This document shows positions 52,777-62,676 of a DNA stretch of 64,000 nucleotides, piece by piece. Position numbers and translations under genes: made by a program. The number at the start of each line of letters is the position of its first letter. The stretch's first letter is position 1. The notes beneath the pieces are model-generated. The model was not told the origin of the DNA and searched no databases. It was given only the letters and a program-made list of their open reading frames with translations. This DNA is from Phymatolithon calcareum (lineage: Eukaryota; Rhodophyta; Florideophyceae; Hapalidiales). The stretch is taken from contig OZ345364.1 of assembly GCA_977006965.1 (NCBI GenBank), forward strand, positions 2,480,001-2,544,000, written 5' to 3'.

Positions 52777-53108
52777 GTTTTTTTTGCAACTGTTTAGTTG
52801 TTTATTTGAAAGCCCTCATTAACACTCCTAAGACTGTACAGGAGCAGCTTTTCGTAGCTTGTTCATTCTAGTATATCGCCTGGTCCCTAATACAGGGACT
52901 CGTCGTTTTCCATATTGTCAATTATGGTGACGCTGTAGAGTAGTATGGAGTCTAATGCCTTTTCCGTTCTTATCATTTCTCCGGAGTCCAGTTCATACAT
53001 TGTTTGGTTCATACGTATGGTCTCCAGGTGGCGCTCTGCTGCCGTTCCGAATGTATTCGATATTAGCGTCGTGCTCACTTGAGGGAACCTTCCGCATAAT
53101 TACGAATG
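52765..53108 (-). mobile_element. Young LINE-A 3' fragment, 318 bp, with 13-bp duplication
   Basis: The insert is 52778-53095 on the minus strand, with a T8 run at 52778 (its poly(A) tail). ATAATTACGAATG flanks it at 52765-52777 and 53096-53108, and copy A has the uninterrupted site at about 34214. It encodes the ORF2 C-terminus (STTLISNTFGTAAERHLETI ... EKALDSILLYS ... NDESLY, stop). Confidence 0.93.
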
Positions 53109-53969
53109 TGCGCAAGGAACTAGTCGCCATATTCGTTCTGAAGTAGATCTCTGCGGGGGACTATCCCCTGATCGACAATCCCCTGCAAAGATAGACAAAA
53201 TTGCTTCATTTGTTTTCTCCTCTGTCGCAATACTTGAAACGTACAGCGGACTCTGAGGTACCTCGCAAAAGGTACCACGGGGCTCTCTGATAATCATCCG
53301 TTATTGAAAGGTCATGCGGCACGGCTCGCGCAGAAATGCGTTAGGAAGCTATTGGCGCAAACTTAAGACGGGGTTCATCGGATTGTCGATTTATCTTCAA
53401 ATGAACTAAAAACTGCTAACTTGACTACTCTGCAAACCTGTAGTCTAGTTTTGGCTTTTATTGCCGTCCTGACGGACAGAAATCTCCCAACCGCCCAAGA
53501 GGTGACCTAATATGTTGCTGGGCGCCTTACGGAGGGCTTCTCTTGCGTGTTATTCCGTTCCGTGTCGTGCACACGGCACAGAATTGGACTGCTTTACGAC
53601 ACATACAGTACTGTCATTTGTAAGACTTGTTACGCACAGATATCTACCAGATGAGGACAAATGATGATCCCTATTCCCAGACAGACGTTGACCATTCACG
53701 TCCCATTGCAAACAAACAAAAGACCACCCCACAGTACGTCGAGTACTGTGATTTTGCGAACTTTTATCTTCGAGAAAATTCATTTTGGAGTAAAGGATAC
53801 TTCAGTACATCTTGAAGATGGCTCGCCACCTTCTCGGTACACAAAAGCCGCCCGGAGTATTCCTTCAAGGTTTCATTTAGCCTCCAGTTAGAGCATCAAA
53901 CAACAACAGAGTCACCATACCTCTCCACGGCTCCTCTAAATCCCCCCATCGCACTAGTGACTTCATTTC

Positions 53970-54869
53970 TCACACGTCCTTAAGATCAGCACCTTCCATC
54001 TTGCGAATACCGAGTCCTATTCGCGCAGCCATCGCATTTACGGCCGCGCGTTCGGGGCCTTCAGCTATCTCAGAGAGCTTGACCATATCAGTGAATCGAT
54101 ATCTTGTGCCCCAGCGATTATTTAACTGGACGGATACGGAGCGCAACTGTTGTCCAGGGGCCTCAACAGCAACCGATCTGTACTTAAAATACTTGCGAGC
54201 GTTCGTGAATGAGATGTACGCGAAAGGCTCGAGTGCGCGGCACGGCGTGCAAATGGGTAGCCTGTCAAAGAGTTCGTAGGCAGCGGAACGAACGCCCGCC
54301 TTCCCGCAATGTGCACAAACACGCTCGCGATACTTTTTGTAGTACGTTCGATATGCATCTACGACCTTCCGCTGCCACTTTTCACGCCGCGCTGAGCCCG
54401 GAGGACACGCTTGCACTTTTGCATGGAGTTTCGCTTCGCGCTCCAACATGTGCCTCGCAGGTGCAAGCTTTTCAGTGTTCAGCAGTCCAACGCGCTCGCA
54501 AAGGCACTTCCATACCTCGTAATCGTCCACAGTGGAACGCCAAGACCGGCACACTTGCGCCACACGTCCCAATGACTTAACGCCGAGCTGCGAGAAGATT
54601 TTCGGAAGTACGTCCGATGGCAGCTGTGGTGCGACGACCGTCGGTGCACTAGCGCTGCGCGCGCGCTTCTTTGTCGGCGATGCGACGTCGCTTTTGTATG
54701 CCTCTTCGGCTATAGAGTATTGCGAAGCAGCCGCTTCGGCCGGACGCTTCTGGCTCGGAGATGAAGCGGGGCCATCATCAACAGCTCGCCTGTCGATGGG
54801 CATGTGGTTCTTCGTTTCGGTCGTTCCTGCGGGCAAGGCTTGGTTATTCTCTATGCGGTGTTCTCCCAT
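53970..54869 (-). CDS. F-box protein with zinc ribbon, 300 aa (copy B)
   Basis: Same domains as copy A: basic signal PTKKRARS, F-box LPSDVLPKIFSQLGVKSLGR, and ribbon VCAHCGKAG ... PICTPC. About 20 substitutions are scattered, with all key cysteines kept. The upstream frame closes at a TGA where copy A has TTA, and the sequence beyond it is inverted, so translation must start at MGEHRIENNQ. Inferred role: SCF ubiquitin-ligase adaptor. Confidence 0.8.
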   Translation of the reverse strand: MGEHRIENNQALPAGTTETKNHMPIDRRAVDDGPASSPSQKRPAEAAASQYSIAEEAYKSDVASPTKKRARSASAPTVVAPQLPSDVLPKIFSQLGVKSLGRVAQVCRSWRSTVDDYEVWKCLCERVGLLNTEKLAPARHMLEREAKLHAKVQACPPGSARREKWQRKVVDAYRTYYKKYRERVCAHCGKAGVRSAAYELFDRLPICTPCRALEPFAYISFTNARKYFKYRSVAVEAPGQQLRSVSVQLNNRWGTRYRFTDMVKLSEIAEGPERAAVNAMAARIGLGIRKMEGADLKDV

Positions 54870-54991
54870 TGCTAGGGATTGGCGCTTGAACAAATGCTGA
54901 GGCGTCCGAGTTGCCACCTGCTCTTTGAAGAGGCGCGTCCAGGGCTTCTCCTGTGGGGGACGTCAATCCAGAAATTGGGTACTGTACTGTA

Positions 54992-55149
54992 GTTGAGATC
55001 AATAGGAAACACGTGCATCCTGATCCAGAAGACCGCAAAGGTCTATCTCTAATACGTGTAAGATTATCATAAAAGCAGTCTGAGTCGCATTCATTTGATT
55101 CCAGAAAAGAATTAGGGTGCATGCACTCTCCAAATTGGGCCAATCCGTG
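54992..55149. other. Segment inverted relative to copy A
   Basis: 158 bp equal to the reverse complement of 36111-36272, flanked by GTACTGTA on both sides (about 54979-54991 and 55151-55158). The empty MITE site TATCA is at 55157-55161. Confidence 0.85.
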
Positions 55150-57526
55150 AGTACTGTATCAGCTTGCAGCGAGATGGTATGATATGCGGATGTCGGAGGG
55201 TCGAACAAGCTCCTTTGCCGCTCGCAGAGGAGCTTAGAACTGCGGAGTTCTCGCTCCCGTTCAAGTACGGGTACCCAAGCTCTATTTGCCCCAGAACTCT
55301 ACACTACAATTGAAGAAGTCGAAAATAATCTACCTAGCTCCACCAGCCTGTCCATTGCATGCTTACCAGGCCATTCTGTAGATTTTCTTTCTTTTGCAAT
55401 AGAGAACGGTAAATCAACTGGGAGCTAACTTAGAACATATTTGATGTTCTTCTCCTTCAGTGCGGTGTATTTGAAACTGATGAACACAGGACAATGAGCC
55501 TGCGAAAAAGCAACCAATGCACCGCAGGCCATTACTTCCGAATAATAAACTTTCCGGGACTCTTTTGTCATTTGTTGACATCAGCCCTCGGATATGACCA
55601 AGTAATCTGAAAGGTGACCCAGGAGGGGCTCACTCTGTGTGTAACTGTGTCATCAAAGATTCCGCTCATTGAGAAATGTCAGGCCCTTCCGTGCAGGGAG
55701 CACCGAAGTACTAGCTCCTTTTTGTGCCCGCTTTGCCGAAAACTATGCACCTAGTGTAAATCTCGGGATGCTTCAGTATGTCGAAGAGCCGCTGATATCG
55801 ATGCACAGAATCTGGACCTGACACATGCCGTGCAAGCCCTGCGAAACTTCGAGCGAAGATTCCTTTGCTCAGCCTTGTTGGCTCTGCACTGAAGAGCAGT
55901 ACCCTGGTAGAGAAAAATCCTCGCCTGGGGACCTTTGCTGTCGTTCGTGGACCAAATCCAAGCTAGTGGTCCAGCTATATTTTTCCCTCCTTTTCAATCC
56001 GTTTTTAATCGCCTTCCTTGTGGTGCGTCCTTGTGGTGCATGCTTAACATCTCACCGTAGCTTCCTGTAGTTCTTTTCTCAGATCGTTTTATGGTGCATA
56101 AGGCAATTTAACCGATTCAAAGTACCATGGGGACCAACTTCAACTATTGACCATCTACTATGGACTATCCACGATAGACTATCCAAGATCAACTATCGAA
56201 ATTGATCAACGATGACCAAGAAAATCTTCTTCTTGATTCCAACCTTCACACAGCACCTGAACCACGCTCACACGGCCAGCACTATGGTTGCCACTGGAAT
56301 TTCAGACTCTACACCTAGCTGTTGCCGAATAGTTCGGAATGGCTTCCATATGAGGTCATTCCGAAGGAGCGCATCTTATAAACAACAGAAAGATTAACTC
56401 AACTATATTTACATTCTGGCTGAATGATAAAGGCTAGTATTCTAAATAGTTTAACCGCTTCTATATGCCTCGAGCGATGGGGTCGAAGAACTGGAAGGAA
56501 AAGGTGCTCGTCGCTTTTTGGATTGCTTCTGCTTTCTGTTCGATCGGCGAAGAGAATATCGCATAGTATTCCGTCGATGGCTGTACAATTTCCTTGTAAC
56601 AATAGCGGGACGCTCGTACATGCAGTGATGCCCAGGATAAACAAATGTAGAGGAAGGCGTTGGAAACCTGAGATATGAGTGCGGCCGTCTAGCGAACACA
56701 TCTGCCTGGTCGATGTATCCGTTTCCGATGCGGACACTCCCAGATACGTCTTTTCGGTAACTTAAACCGCCCCTTGCTTGCGCAGGTGAAAGTATTGTTT
56801 CTTGTCTCCTGGATTGAGCTTCAGGGGGGTCATGATATAGTGCCACCCAGAGTCAGACCCCCAAATGCTGTACTATTTCAAGATTGGCAGTAATGAGTTA
56901 AATAGGCCCTAATATTTATTACGGCGCTCAAAGCTTTTTTTTCGTGCGACGAGTGTGCCAAGGTCTATGAGCTGATGCACCGCAGTGCAGTTTGGGTGTG
57001 AGTTGAGGATGGTAATAAGAAATATCAAATCGTTATCAAAAAACGCAAGCAGGTGGTCCTTAGTGTATCTATACGGACCCGCTTCAGAAAACATAAAAAC
57101 AGTGCCATGCCCCAAGGGGTGGGCACTATTTCGAGTGCGGTACTACTCAATGTATCCCTCGTGCACTTTATCCATTCCTCCTTCGCGAACCATGGCATAT
57201 TCTGTTCTTCTGTTCATGCTATTGCCATTCTCGACGACTTTTGTAGGGCTTGGCGGCTTTTTGCCGTCAATAGGATGTGGTCAGCGAGTAGATCGATTCA
57301 CGACTCACGTCGACATCTTGTCCAGCAATTATCTGACTCGCTCGAACAAAAAATGGTGAAGTATAGGACAGTATGAGACTCGGGGGAGCATTGGAGACTC
57401 CTCAGTGTACAATAAATCGTTGTTGGGCTGCTACAGTACACTGAGTGCGGCGCCGTATGATGTCGTCAAGGTGACAAGTAATGAGCGGCGGGGTAATAAT
57501 TTCTTATTTTAATTCATGAAAGAACA

Positions 57527-57583
57527 CAATTTGTTCATTTTTAAAAATGAACAAATTGGATGTGCGCAGCACACTGCGCACAT
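57527..57583. repeat. Palindrome pair (copy B)
   Basis: 57527-57558 is a 32-bp perfect palindrome (CAATTTGTTCATTTTT and inverse). 57560-57583 has a 10-bp stem with loop CACA. Confidence 0.88.
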
Positions 57584-57676
57584 CTTAGTCTCAAGCGATT
57601 GCAAGAATGTGAGTGATTTCGAATTACAAAATACTGAGTATAAAAAAGTGGATGAGAGAATAGCTGTAACCACAGG

Positions 57677-57865
57677 GTGTCGAAAGGGAGAAGTCTATGC
57701 TTTACGTGGCAAGGTCTACAGTATATAAAGAAGGCAAAGGCTGTTATAAAACCTTGGTTAACTCCCCAAGAAGAGAGGACGATGGGATGGGTAGCGGCCT
57801 TTTTGAAATATTTGTTGGGAGCCCAGAAAAAAGACCGTTTAGAGATCTCAAACGTTCGTGCATGA
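57677..57865 (+). pseudogene. Short conserved frame, possible LINE C-terminal relic (copy B)
   Basis: Equivalent to 39214-39402 with four substitutions. No ATG at its head. Confidence 0.22.
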
Positions 57866-58019
57866 GGAAAGTAAAACTGTAATGACTTTGCTTCAGACTG
57901 ACGAGTCAGTCTTACGCGAAGTCTACAGAAGACGTCAGGTTCATGCGGTTGTGTTGCGACTGCACAAAGCTACGTAGTAAAGGGGCGTTTTAATTGGTTA
58001 ACCCTTTCCCAGAGCAATA

Positions 58020-58336
58020 TCATGAAATTGATTTCGTATCACGGATGAAAACGTTCAAATGTCGAATGAAGCTGCGAGCCAGTCAGCGAATATCAAGTCG
58101 TTTCTTCATGCCCACCTCAAGCAATCAACGGAATTGAAGGCCTCGGAAACCGACACAGGAAATACTTCTCGGGCCGCCAGTGTCGATGACAGCTCCGAAT
58201 TTCAGCACGTTACCAGCTTTTGGTGGCCGACAGCGTCTTTGCCACGATGCGGCTCGGAGGGCGCGCTAAATGCTCACGATGGGCCATAAAAGACGCGAGA
58301 CCTCACATCACCTGAGAAAGGCAGGGCTTTCCTTTC
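58020..58336 (+). repeat. DIRS-like terminal repeat, 5' copy
   Basis: It starts TCATGAAATTGATTTCG and ends AGGGCTTTCCTTTC. A 76-codon frame (58059-58289, MSNEAASQSANIK...) is contained in it. The motif TATCACGGATGAAAA lies at about 58037. Confidence 0.9.
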
Positions 58337-58421
58337 GAGTGAAAGGATTCACAGCGGAAGCTGTCTGCAGCCTTAATTTCAACGTCGTCTGGTTTAGGCG
58401 ATTAAGTGGCAACCAGTTGGG

Positions 58422-59084
58422 ATGTCACCTCTTACCGTATCCGAGTTTTTCGAGGAAACAAACAAAGCAGAGGCTGATTACAATGCGGCGTTCAAAGGAG
58501 ACTTGGAGTCGCTGGCGGAATCGCGCTTGGACGCATATGCGTCTGCTCTTGAGACGCACGCGCGACTTATCGTCATGGGATGCTCAAAGAGCCCCTTCCG
58601 TCTCACTGACGATGCCCGACGTCAGCCTGGCTGGTTTGAGGACACTAGTGACTTTCGAAAAGAGCTTGAGGCCGTGCTTCCGTCCGTCGCGAAGCATGAA
58701 CTCTCCTACCTTACTGGATTTGGCGTTTACATCTCTCTTTCTTGGTGCGCTAAGAAGAAGTCCCGAATCGCGAACACTCCCATCGGAACTCTCGAGCAGG
58801 CCCAGTTTTTGGGACTTCACTTCGCTTTTCAGCGTGTTGCTGAGCAGATCGCTAAAGCTAGGCGAGACTACTTTGCCCAGTATGTCAGACACGGGTCGCT
58901 TATTGCCAACTCCCAGAAAGAGTCATATGAAGCTCGTGAAACCAACATGTACTCGGATGCATTTCATGAGTCACTTGCGTCAGCGCAGAGCGACTTTCGA
59001 AAATTTTTACTCACTGAAACCGCCAAGCAGAAGGCGAGGTCCGTTGTACACGGGACCACTGCGAAGGGCGGAGAGAAGCAGTAA
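58422..59084 (+). CDS. DIRS-like gag-type protein, 220 aa
   Basis: This is the first ORF after the repeat, starting MSPLTVSEFFEETNKAEAD. It is helical and charged, with no zinc knuckle. By position it is the capsid-like (Gag) protein of a DIRS element, but no sequence motif proves it. It ends 14 nt before the RT ORF. A 76-codon frame in the terminal repeat is in the same phase but separated by stops. Confidence 0.55.
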   Translation: MSPLTVSEFFEETNKAEADYNAAFKGDLESLAESRLDAYASALETHARLIVMGCSKSPFRLTDDARRQPGWFEDTSDFRKELEAVLPSVAKHELSYLTGFGVYISLSWCAKKKSRIANTPIGTLEQAQFLGLHFAFQRVAEQIAKARRDYFAQYVRHGSLIANSQKESYEARETNMYSDAFHESLASAQSDFRKFLLTETAKQKARSVVHGTTAKGGEKQ

Positions 59085-59098
59085 CTATAGATGCGCCT

Positions 59099-60832
59099 GT
59101 GAGTATCTCAGTACGGAAAACACCGTATTACGATCTCGTGGGCAGCGCTTTAACTTCTTGGCAGTCGTCTACAAAGATCGACGATGTGATGGTACAGGCA
59201 CTCAAGAATGGTATCATCGACAAGCCCGTTGCTTACGAATTCGGGCTCCCCGAGATAGGTGTTATCCCGCAAGACGCACGGTCGATAGCATTTGGGGAAG
59301 AGGACTTACGGAAAGGATTGCTTCCGGAAAACAGAATATATCGCGAGATGACCTCCGAAGACATGGTTCGAATTCGCCGGAAGGGTTTACTCATATCATC
59401 CGCATTCACAGCTTGGAGGAACAACAGCGGGAACGAAGAGGGCCGTTTGGTTATATCATTCAACAGGCAGTCAAAATTCTGCACCAAGCGCTCGACACGC
59501 ATGGAGAAAGTCGCAGCATTTGCATCTCTAATACGGAAAGGAGACCGGATGATATCATTCGATGTGAAGTCCGGGTATCGCCACTTGAAGCTTCACGAAT
59601 CAATGGTGGACTACTTCGTTTTTCATTTCAACGGAAAATACTACCAATGCTTGGCGCTCCCCTTTGGATGGGGACCATCGGCGTACTGGTTCACAAGATT
59701 TATGGCACCAGTGGTAGAAGTCATCAGATCGTGGGGATGCCTCTTCCTTGTCTACCTGGACGACGTGCTGGTTATCCCCCGAAGATGGATGAAAGCCAAA
59801 AGACGAGATTGTCGATGGGCATCTTTGAAGATATCAGGGTTGCTAACCAGCGTCGGCATCACTCGCCACCCGGAGAAGGGATGTTGGGGAGAAGGATCTC
59901 AAAGAATCGTACATCTCGGCTTTATATTCGACACGGTGAAAATGATGTTTTTTGTTCCCGACAAAAAACAGGAGCACATCCGGGCGCTGGCGTCTTCTCT
60001 TCTTCGAGAAGCCCGCTGTGGACGACGTGGGGTTACTATGCGAACGCTCTCACACTTTCTGGGCTCCACGATCTCGCTCGCGCTAGCGGTTCCGCTGGCT
60101 CGGTTTCAGAACAGAGCTCTGTACAAGGGTTTGAACGGAAATTGGAAGGTTATCGGAAGAAAGCTTCGGACCCGCATATCAGCACAGGCATACCGGGACC
60201 TAAAGGACTGGCAGAACCTATCGCACTGCCGGCGTCCTATGCATCCTTCTCCGGCCCAGATGACTTTGCATTCCGACGCTTCCGATTTAGGATGGGGTGG
60301 AACTATCTCCACACAAGGCGCTCTAGGTCCCGGCAGCCGTGGAGAATCGGAGTATCAAGGAATTTGGTCCGAACAGGATCAGAAAAAGACGATCATGTGG
60401 CGCGAGCTGAAAGGGATGATACTAACCTTAGAAAAAGCAGCCGACATCGCAGATGCGAAAGGGAGAGAGCCAAACCAAGTCACACACATACTTTGCTACC
60501 AGGACAACATTGGATGCCGATATATCGTTCGCAATATGTGCACTGCTTCAGACGAGGCTATGCCATTGCTTCGCCGTCTCAAACGCCTCCTCGAAGTCCG
60601 CCGCATTGGATTAGACGTTCGGTGGATCCCGTCGGCGGTAAATCTGCGCGCCGACCGGCTAAGCAGGACATGGGATCCTCGAGACTTGCAATGCAGCCGC
60701 GCCGCACTACGCTTGCTGAGAAGCTGGTTTTCAATCGATCCCCGAGCCCCTGCTTTCGCTTACAGACGGATGACTATCGAGCACCGCACCTCGCAAAGGA
60801 AGACTGCACTCTCAATTCTGGACCAGGACTGA
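59099..60832 (+). CDS. DIRS-like reverse transcriptase-RNase H, 577 aa
   Basis: RT blocks: MISFDVKSGYRHLKLHES (motif A), YYQCLALPFGWGPSAYWFTR (motif B) and LVYLDDVLVI (catalytic YLDD, ~218). RNase H starts with MTLHSDASDLGWGG (~391), later WRELKGM and DN near 470; IPSAVNLRADRLSR is typical of DIRS. The first frame codon is GTG-like and the true start is unclear. A TGA at 60830 stops the frame, but the next 63 codons (60833-61024) continue the DIRS C-terminal domain (LNPPLDM, KGLLVVPDWPNQ), so the stop is secondary or is read through. Confidence 0.88.
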   Translation: MSISVRKTPYYDLVGSALTSWQSSTKIDDVMVQALKNGIIDKPVAYEFGLPEIGVIPQDARSIAFGEEDLRKGLLPENRIYREMTSEDMVRIRRKGLLISSAFTAWRNNSGNEEGRLVISFNRQSKFCTKRSTRMEKVAAFASLIRKGDRMISFDVKSGYRHLKLHESMVDYFVFHFNGKYYQCLALPFGWGPSAYWFTRFMAPVVEVIRSWGCLFLVYLDDVLVIPRRWMKAKRRDCRWASLKISGLLTSVGITRHPEKGCWGEGSQRIVHLGFIFDTVKMMFFVPDKKQEHIRALASSLLREARCGRRGVTMRTLSHFLGSTISLALAVPLARFQNRALYKGLNGNWKVIGRKLRTRISAQAYRDLKDWQNLSHCRRPMHPSPAQMTLHSDASDLGWGGTISTQGALGPGSRGESEYQGIWSEQDQKKTIMWRELKGMILTLEKAADIADAKGREPNQVTHILCYQDNIGCRYIVRNMCTASDEAMPLLRRLKRLLEVRRIGLDVRWIPSAVNLRADRLSRTWDPRDLQCSRAALRLLRSWFSIDPRAPAFAYRRMTIEHRTSQRKTALSILDQD

Positions 60833-61024
60833 ACAGACGGGAAAGCCCGCCTCCTGAATCCCCCTCTGGACATGGTGGCCATAACTCTCCTGAAGCTCGC
60901 CAAGGAAGGAGGAAAGGGGCTACTAGTAGTCCCAGACTGGCCGAACCAATTTTGTTACCCAGCGTTAATGGAGGTCTGCAGCGCTTGGATACCATTGGGA
61001 TTCCACCCCAGAAAGCCCTCGTAG
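60833..61024 (+). pseudogene. RT ORF C-terminal extension beyond an in-frame TGA
   Basis: Same phase as the RT ORF. NPP...LLVVPDWPNQFCYPALM is the extension usually fused to DIRS RT-RNase H (methyltransferase-like in DIRS families). It ends at TAG 61022-61024. Confidence 0.7.
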
Positions 61025-61046
61025 GGGCCCGATCGGTCAACAGCTC

Positions 61047-62306
61047 GTGGAAGGTGGGAGTGGCCGTTATCAATATGATACCCGAAGAGCTCGACCTGAG
61101 ACCAGAAGAATCCCGGCAGACCGTGAACAAAGCGGAACGTTTTCGGGAGTGAGCACTCCTCTGCGTTCGCCGGTATCGCTGCCTTCTGCCTTAACCAGCC
61201 GACGTACGTCACAAGGAGACACTTTACGCGAGGCAGTCCTCAAGGAGCTCGACAGGGAGCTGGGCGAAGTGCCGGCCACGTCAGCGGCGTCTCGATTGTT
61301 ACGGAAGAGCCGGCAAACAAGAACAATGGACCGCAAAGCATCACAGCTCGAATCATTCAATCGATACATGGAGGAGTTTGGTAGAGTGTACCCTGCAACC
61401 GTGGTGGACATGGCTGGATGGATCGGCTGGCTTCACGAATCGAGCTCCAAGAGTGGTGGGAGCACCATATCATGGAAATCGCTATCCGAGTACATGAGTG
61501 CTGTCAGAACAGCGCTAGTGAGCCTTGGGCACCCAAGAATTCCAGACCGAACACAAAGTTTTATGCTTAATGAAGTATGCAAGGCACACCGCGACTTTTC
61601 TGAAGCCAAGACTCACAAGGGACTCCAACGTATCGGAATACCAGCTACCATTTTTCGATCCGTATTGGAAGAAGGATTAAGCTCAAAGGACGTCGTGACG
61701 GTACGAGCAGCAGCGATGATGGTTTTTGCGAGAATTCATGGGCTGCGCGCTTGCTCGGTGGATGGAACCCAGTCGTCAGGCTTCGAGATTGGTGATGAAG
61801 GTTGGACTGTGCTGATTACAGTCCTAAAGGGCATGACACCGGAAGCAGCATCACGTCTGGGGGCACGTCGGTACAGGGCCCAAAAGATTGCGGGATACTT
61901 GTTGTCACCAGTGCGTCTTCTCGAAAAATGGGTGAGCATGCGCGGTCAAAACGAGAAGCTGCTCTTTGGTCTACGAGACTCGAAGCCTAACTTGAACGAG
62001 GCGGTGCACCATATGCTTTCACTTCTTGGAATTCAAACACCAGCCGGGTGCATGTTCTCCTCACACTCATGCAGAATAGCAGCATATACCGAGAGCCTTC
62101 TCTTCCTCAAGTTTCGTTTGACGTTCTATTATCTCAGTTCAACTGGGTTGCGATGTCAATGCCGAAGGTGTACTTTGACCATCGCATCATGCTCACATGG
62201 GAAGTCTAGCTGTTCACGTCATCTCCAGCGAAGCTCGAGCCCTACAAGCGTGAAGAAAAGAGACTACAGACAGCTACCAGCTAAATCTCCGGTCGGGCTG
62301 ATGTGA
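61047..62306 (+). pseudogene. DIRS-like tyrosine recombinase, C-terminal frameshift
   Basis: The likely start is MDRKASQLESFNRYMEEFG (61326) or upstream. The SAM-like N-terminal domain is followed by the catalytic Arg region ARIHGLRACSVDG (~230) and the HxxR box SSHSCRIAAY (His ~340, Arg ~343). After about 62095 the frame reads unrelated residues, while the shifted frame reads LSQFNWVAMSMP and VYFDHR, which should contain the nucleophilic Tyr (codon 62171-62173). One inserted or deleted base has therefore separated the nucleophile from the rest. The enzyme would integrate circular DNA; this copy is probably inactive. Confidence 0.82.
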
Positions 62307-62359
62307 AATCCTCTCGGTCGCGCACCTTCAGATTGCTATATTTTGGTTTTGGTTCTTTT

Positions 62360-62676
62360 TCATGAAATTGATTTCGTATCACGGATGAAAACGTTCAAAT
62401 GTCGAATGAAGCTGCGAGCCAGTCAGCGAATATCAAGTCGTTTCTTCATGCCCACCTCAAGCAATCAACGGAATTGAAGGCCTCGGAAACCGACACAGGA
62501 AATACTTCTCGGGCCGCCAGTGTCGGTGACAGCTCCGAATTTCAGCACGTTACCAGCTTTTGGTGGCCGACAGCGTCTTTGCCACGATGCGGCTCGGAGG
62601 GCGCGCTAAATGCTCACGATGGGCCATAAAAGACGCGAGACCTCACATCACCTGAGAAAGGCAGGGCTTTCCTTTC
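62360..62676 (+). repeat. DIRS-like terminal repeat, 3' copy
   Basis: 316 of 317 nt match 58020-58336. It is preceded by a T-rich stretch (TTTTGGTTTTGGTTC) and followed by unrelated CCCATCCACCC. Confidence 0.9.

Larger units (their letters stand above)
46591..58022. repeat. Segmental duplication, copy B
   Basis: Direct copy of 27984-39558. It lacks the 36.3-kb MITE and several short stretches bounded by microhomology (for example 67 nt near 48507 between AGACCT repeats, and 24 nt near 48932). It has gained a LINE fragment (52778-53095) and 34 nt near 50550. It ends at GCAATATCA exactly where the DIRS-like element starts. Non-coding stretches 49659-50626, 53109-53969 and 55162-57520 hold no gene I can support. 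Confidence 0.92.
58020..62676 (+). mobile_element. DIRS-like tyrosine-recombinase retrotransposon
   Basis: Order: 317-nt repeat (58020-58336), gag-like ORF, RT-RNase H ORF with the DIRS-type C-terminal extension, tyrosine recombinase ORF, and a second direct 317-nt repeat (62360-62676). There is no integrase or protease and no target duplication, as expected for DIRS/Ngaro/PAT elements, which integrate by a recombinase. The repeats differ at one position (58186 versus 62526). Split-direct-repeat elements should also have a second short repeat pair (B1/B2), which I could not find. The 3' part may be missing, or this may be a tandem remnant. Confidence 0.88.

Noticed and set aside
58270-61152. 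960-codon frame as a real protein
   Set aside because: It overlaps ORFs with clear RT, RNase H and recombinase motifs in other phases, and its own product is Arg/Ser-rich without domains. Kept only as a low-interest observation.
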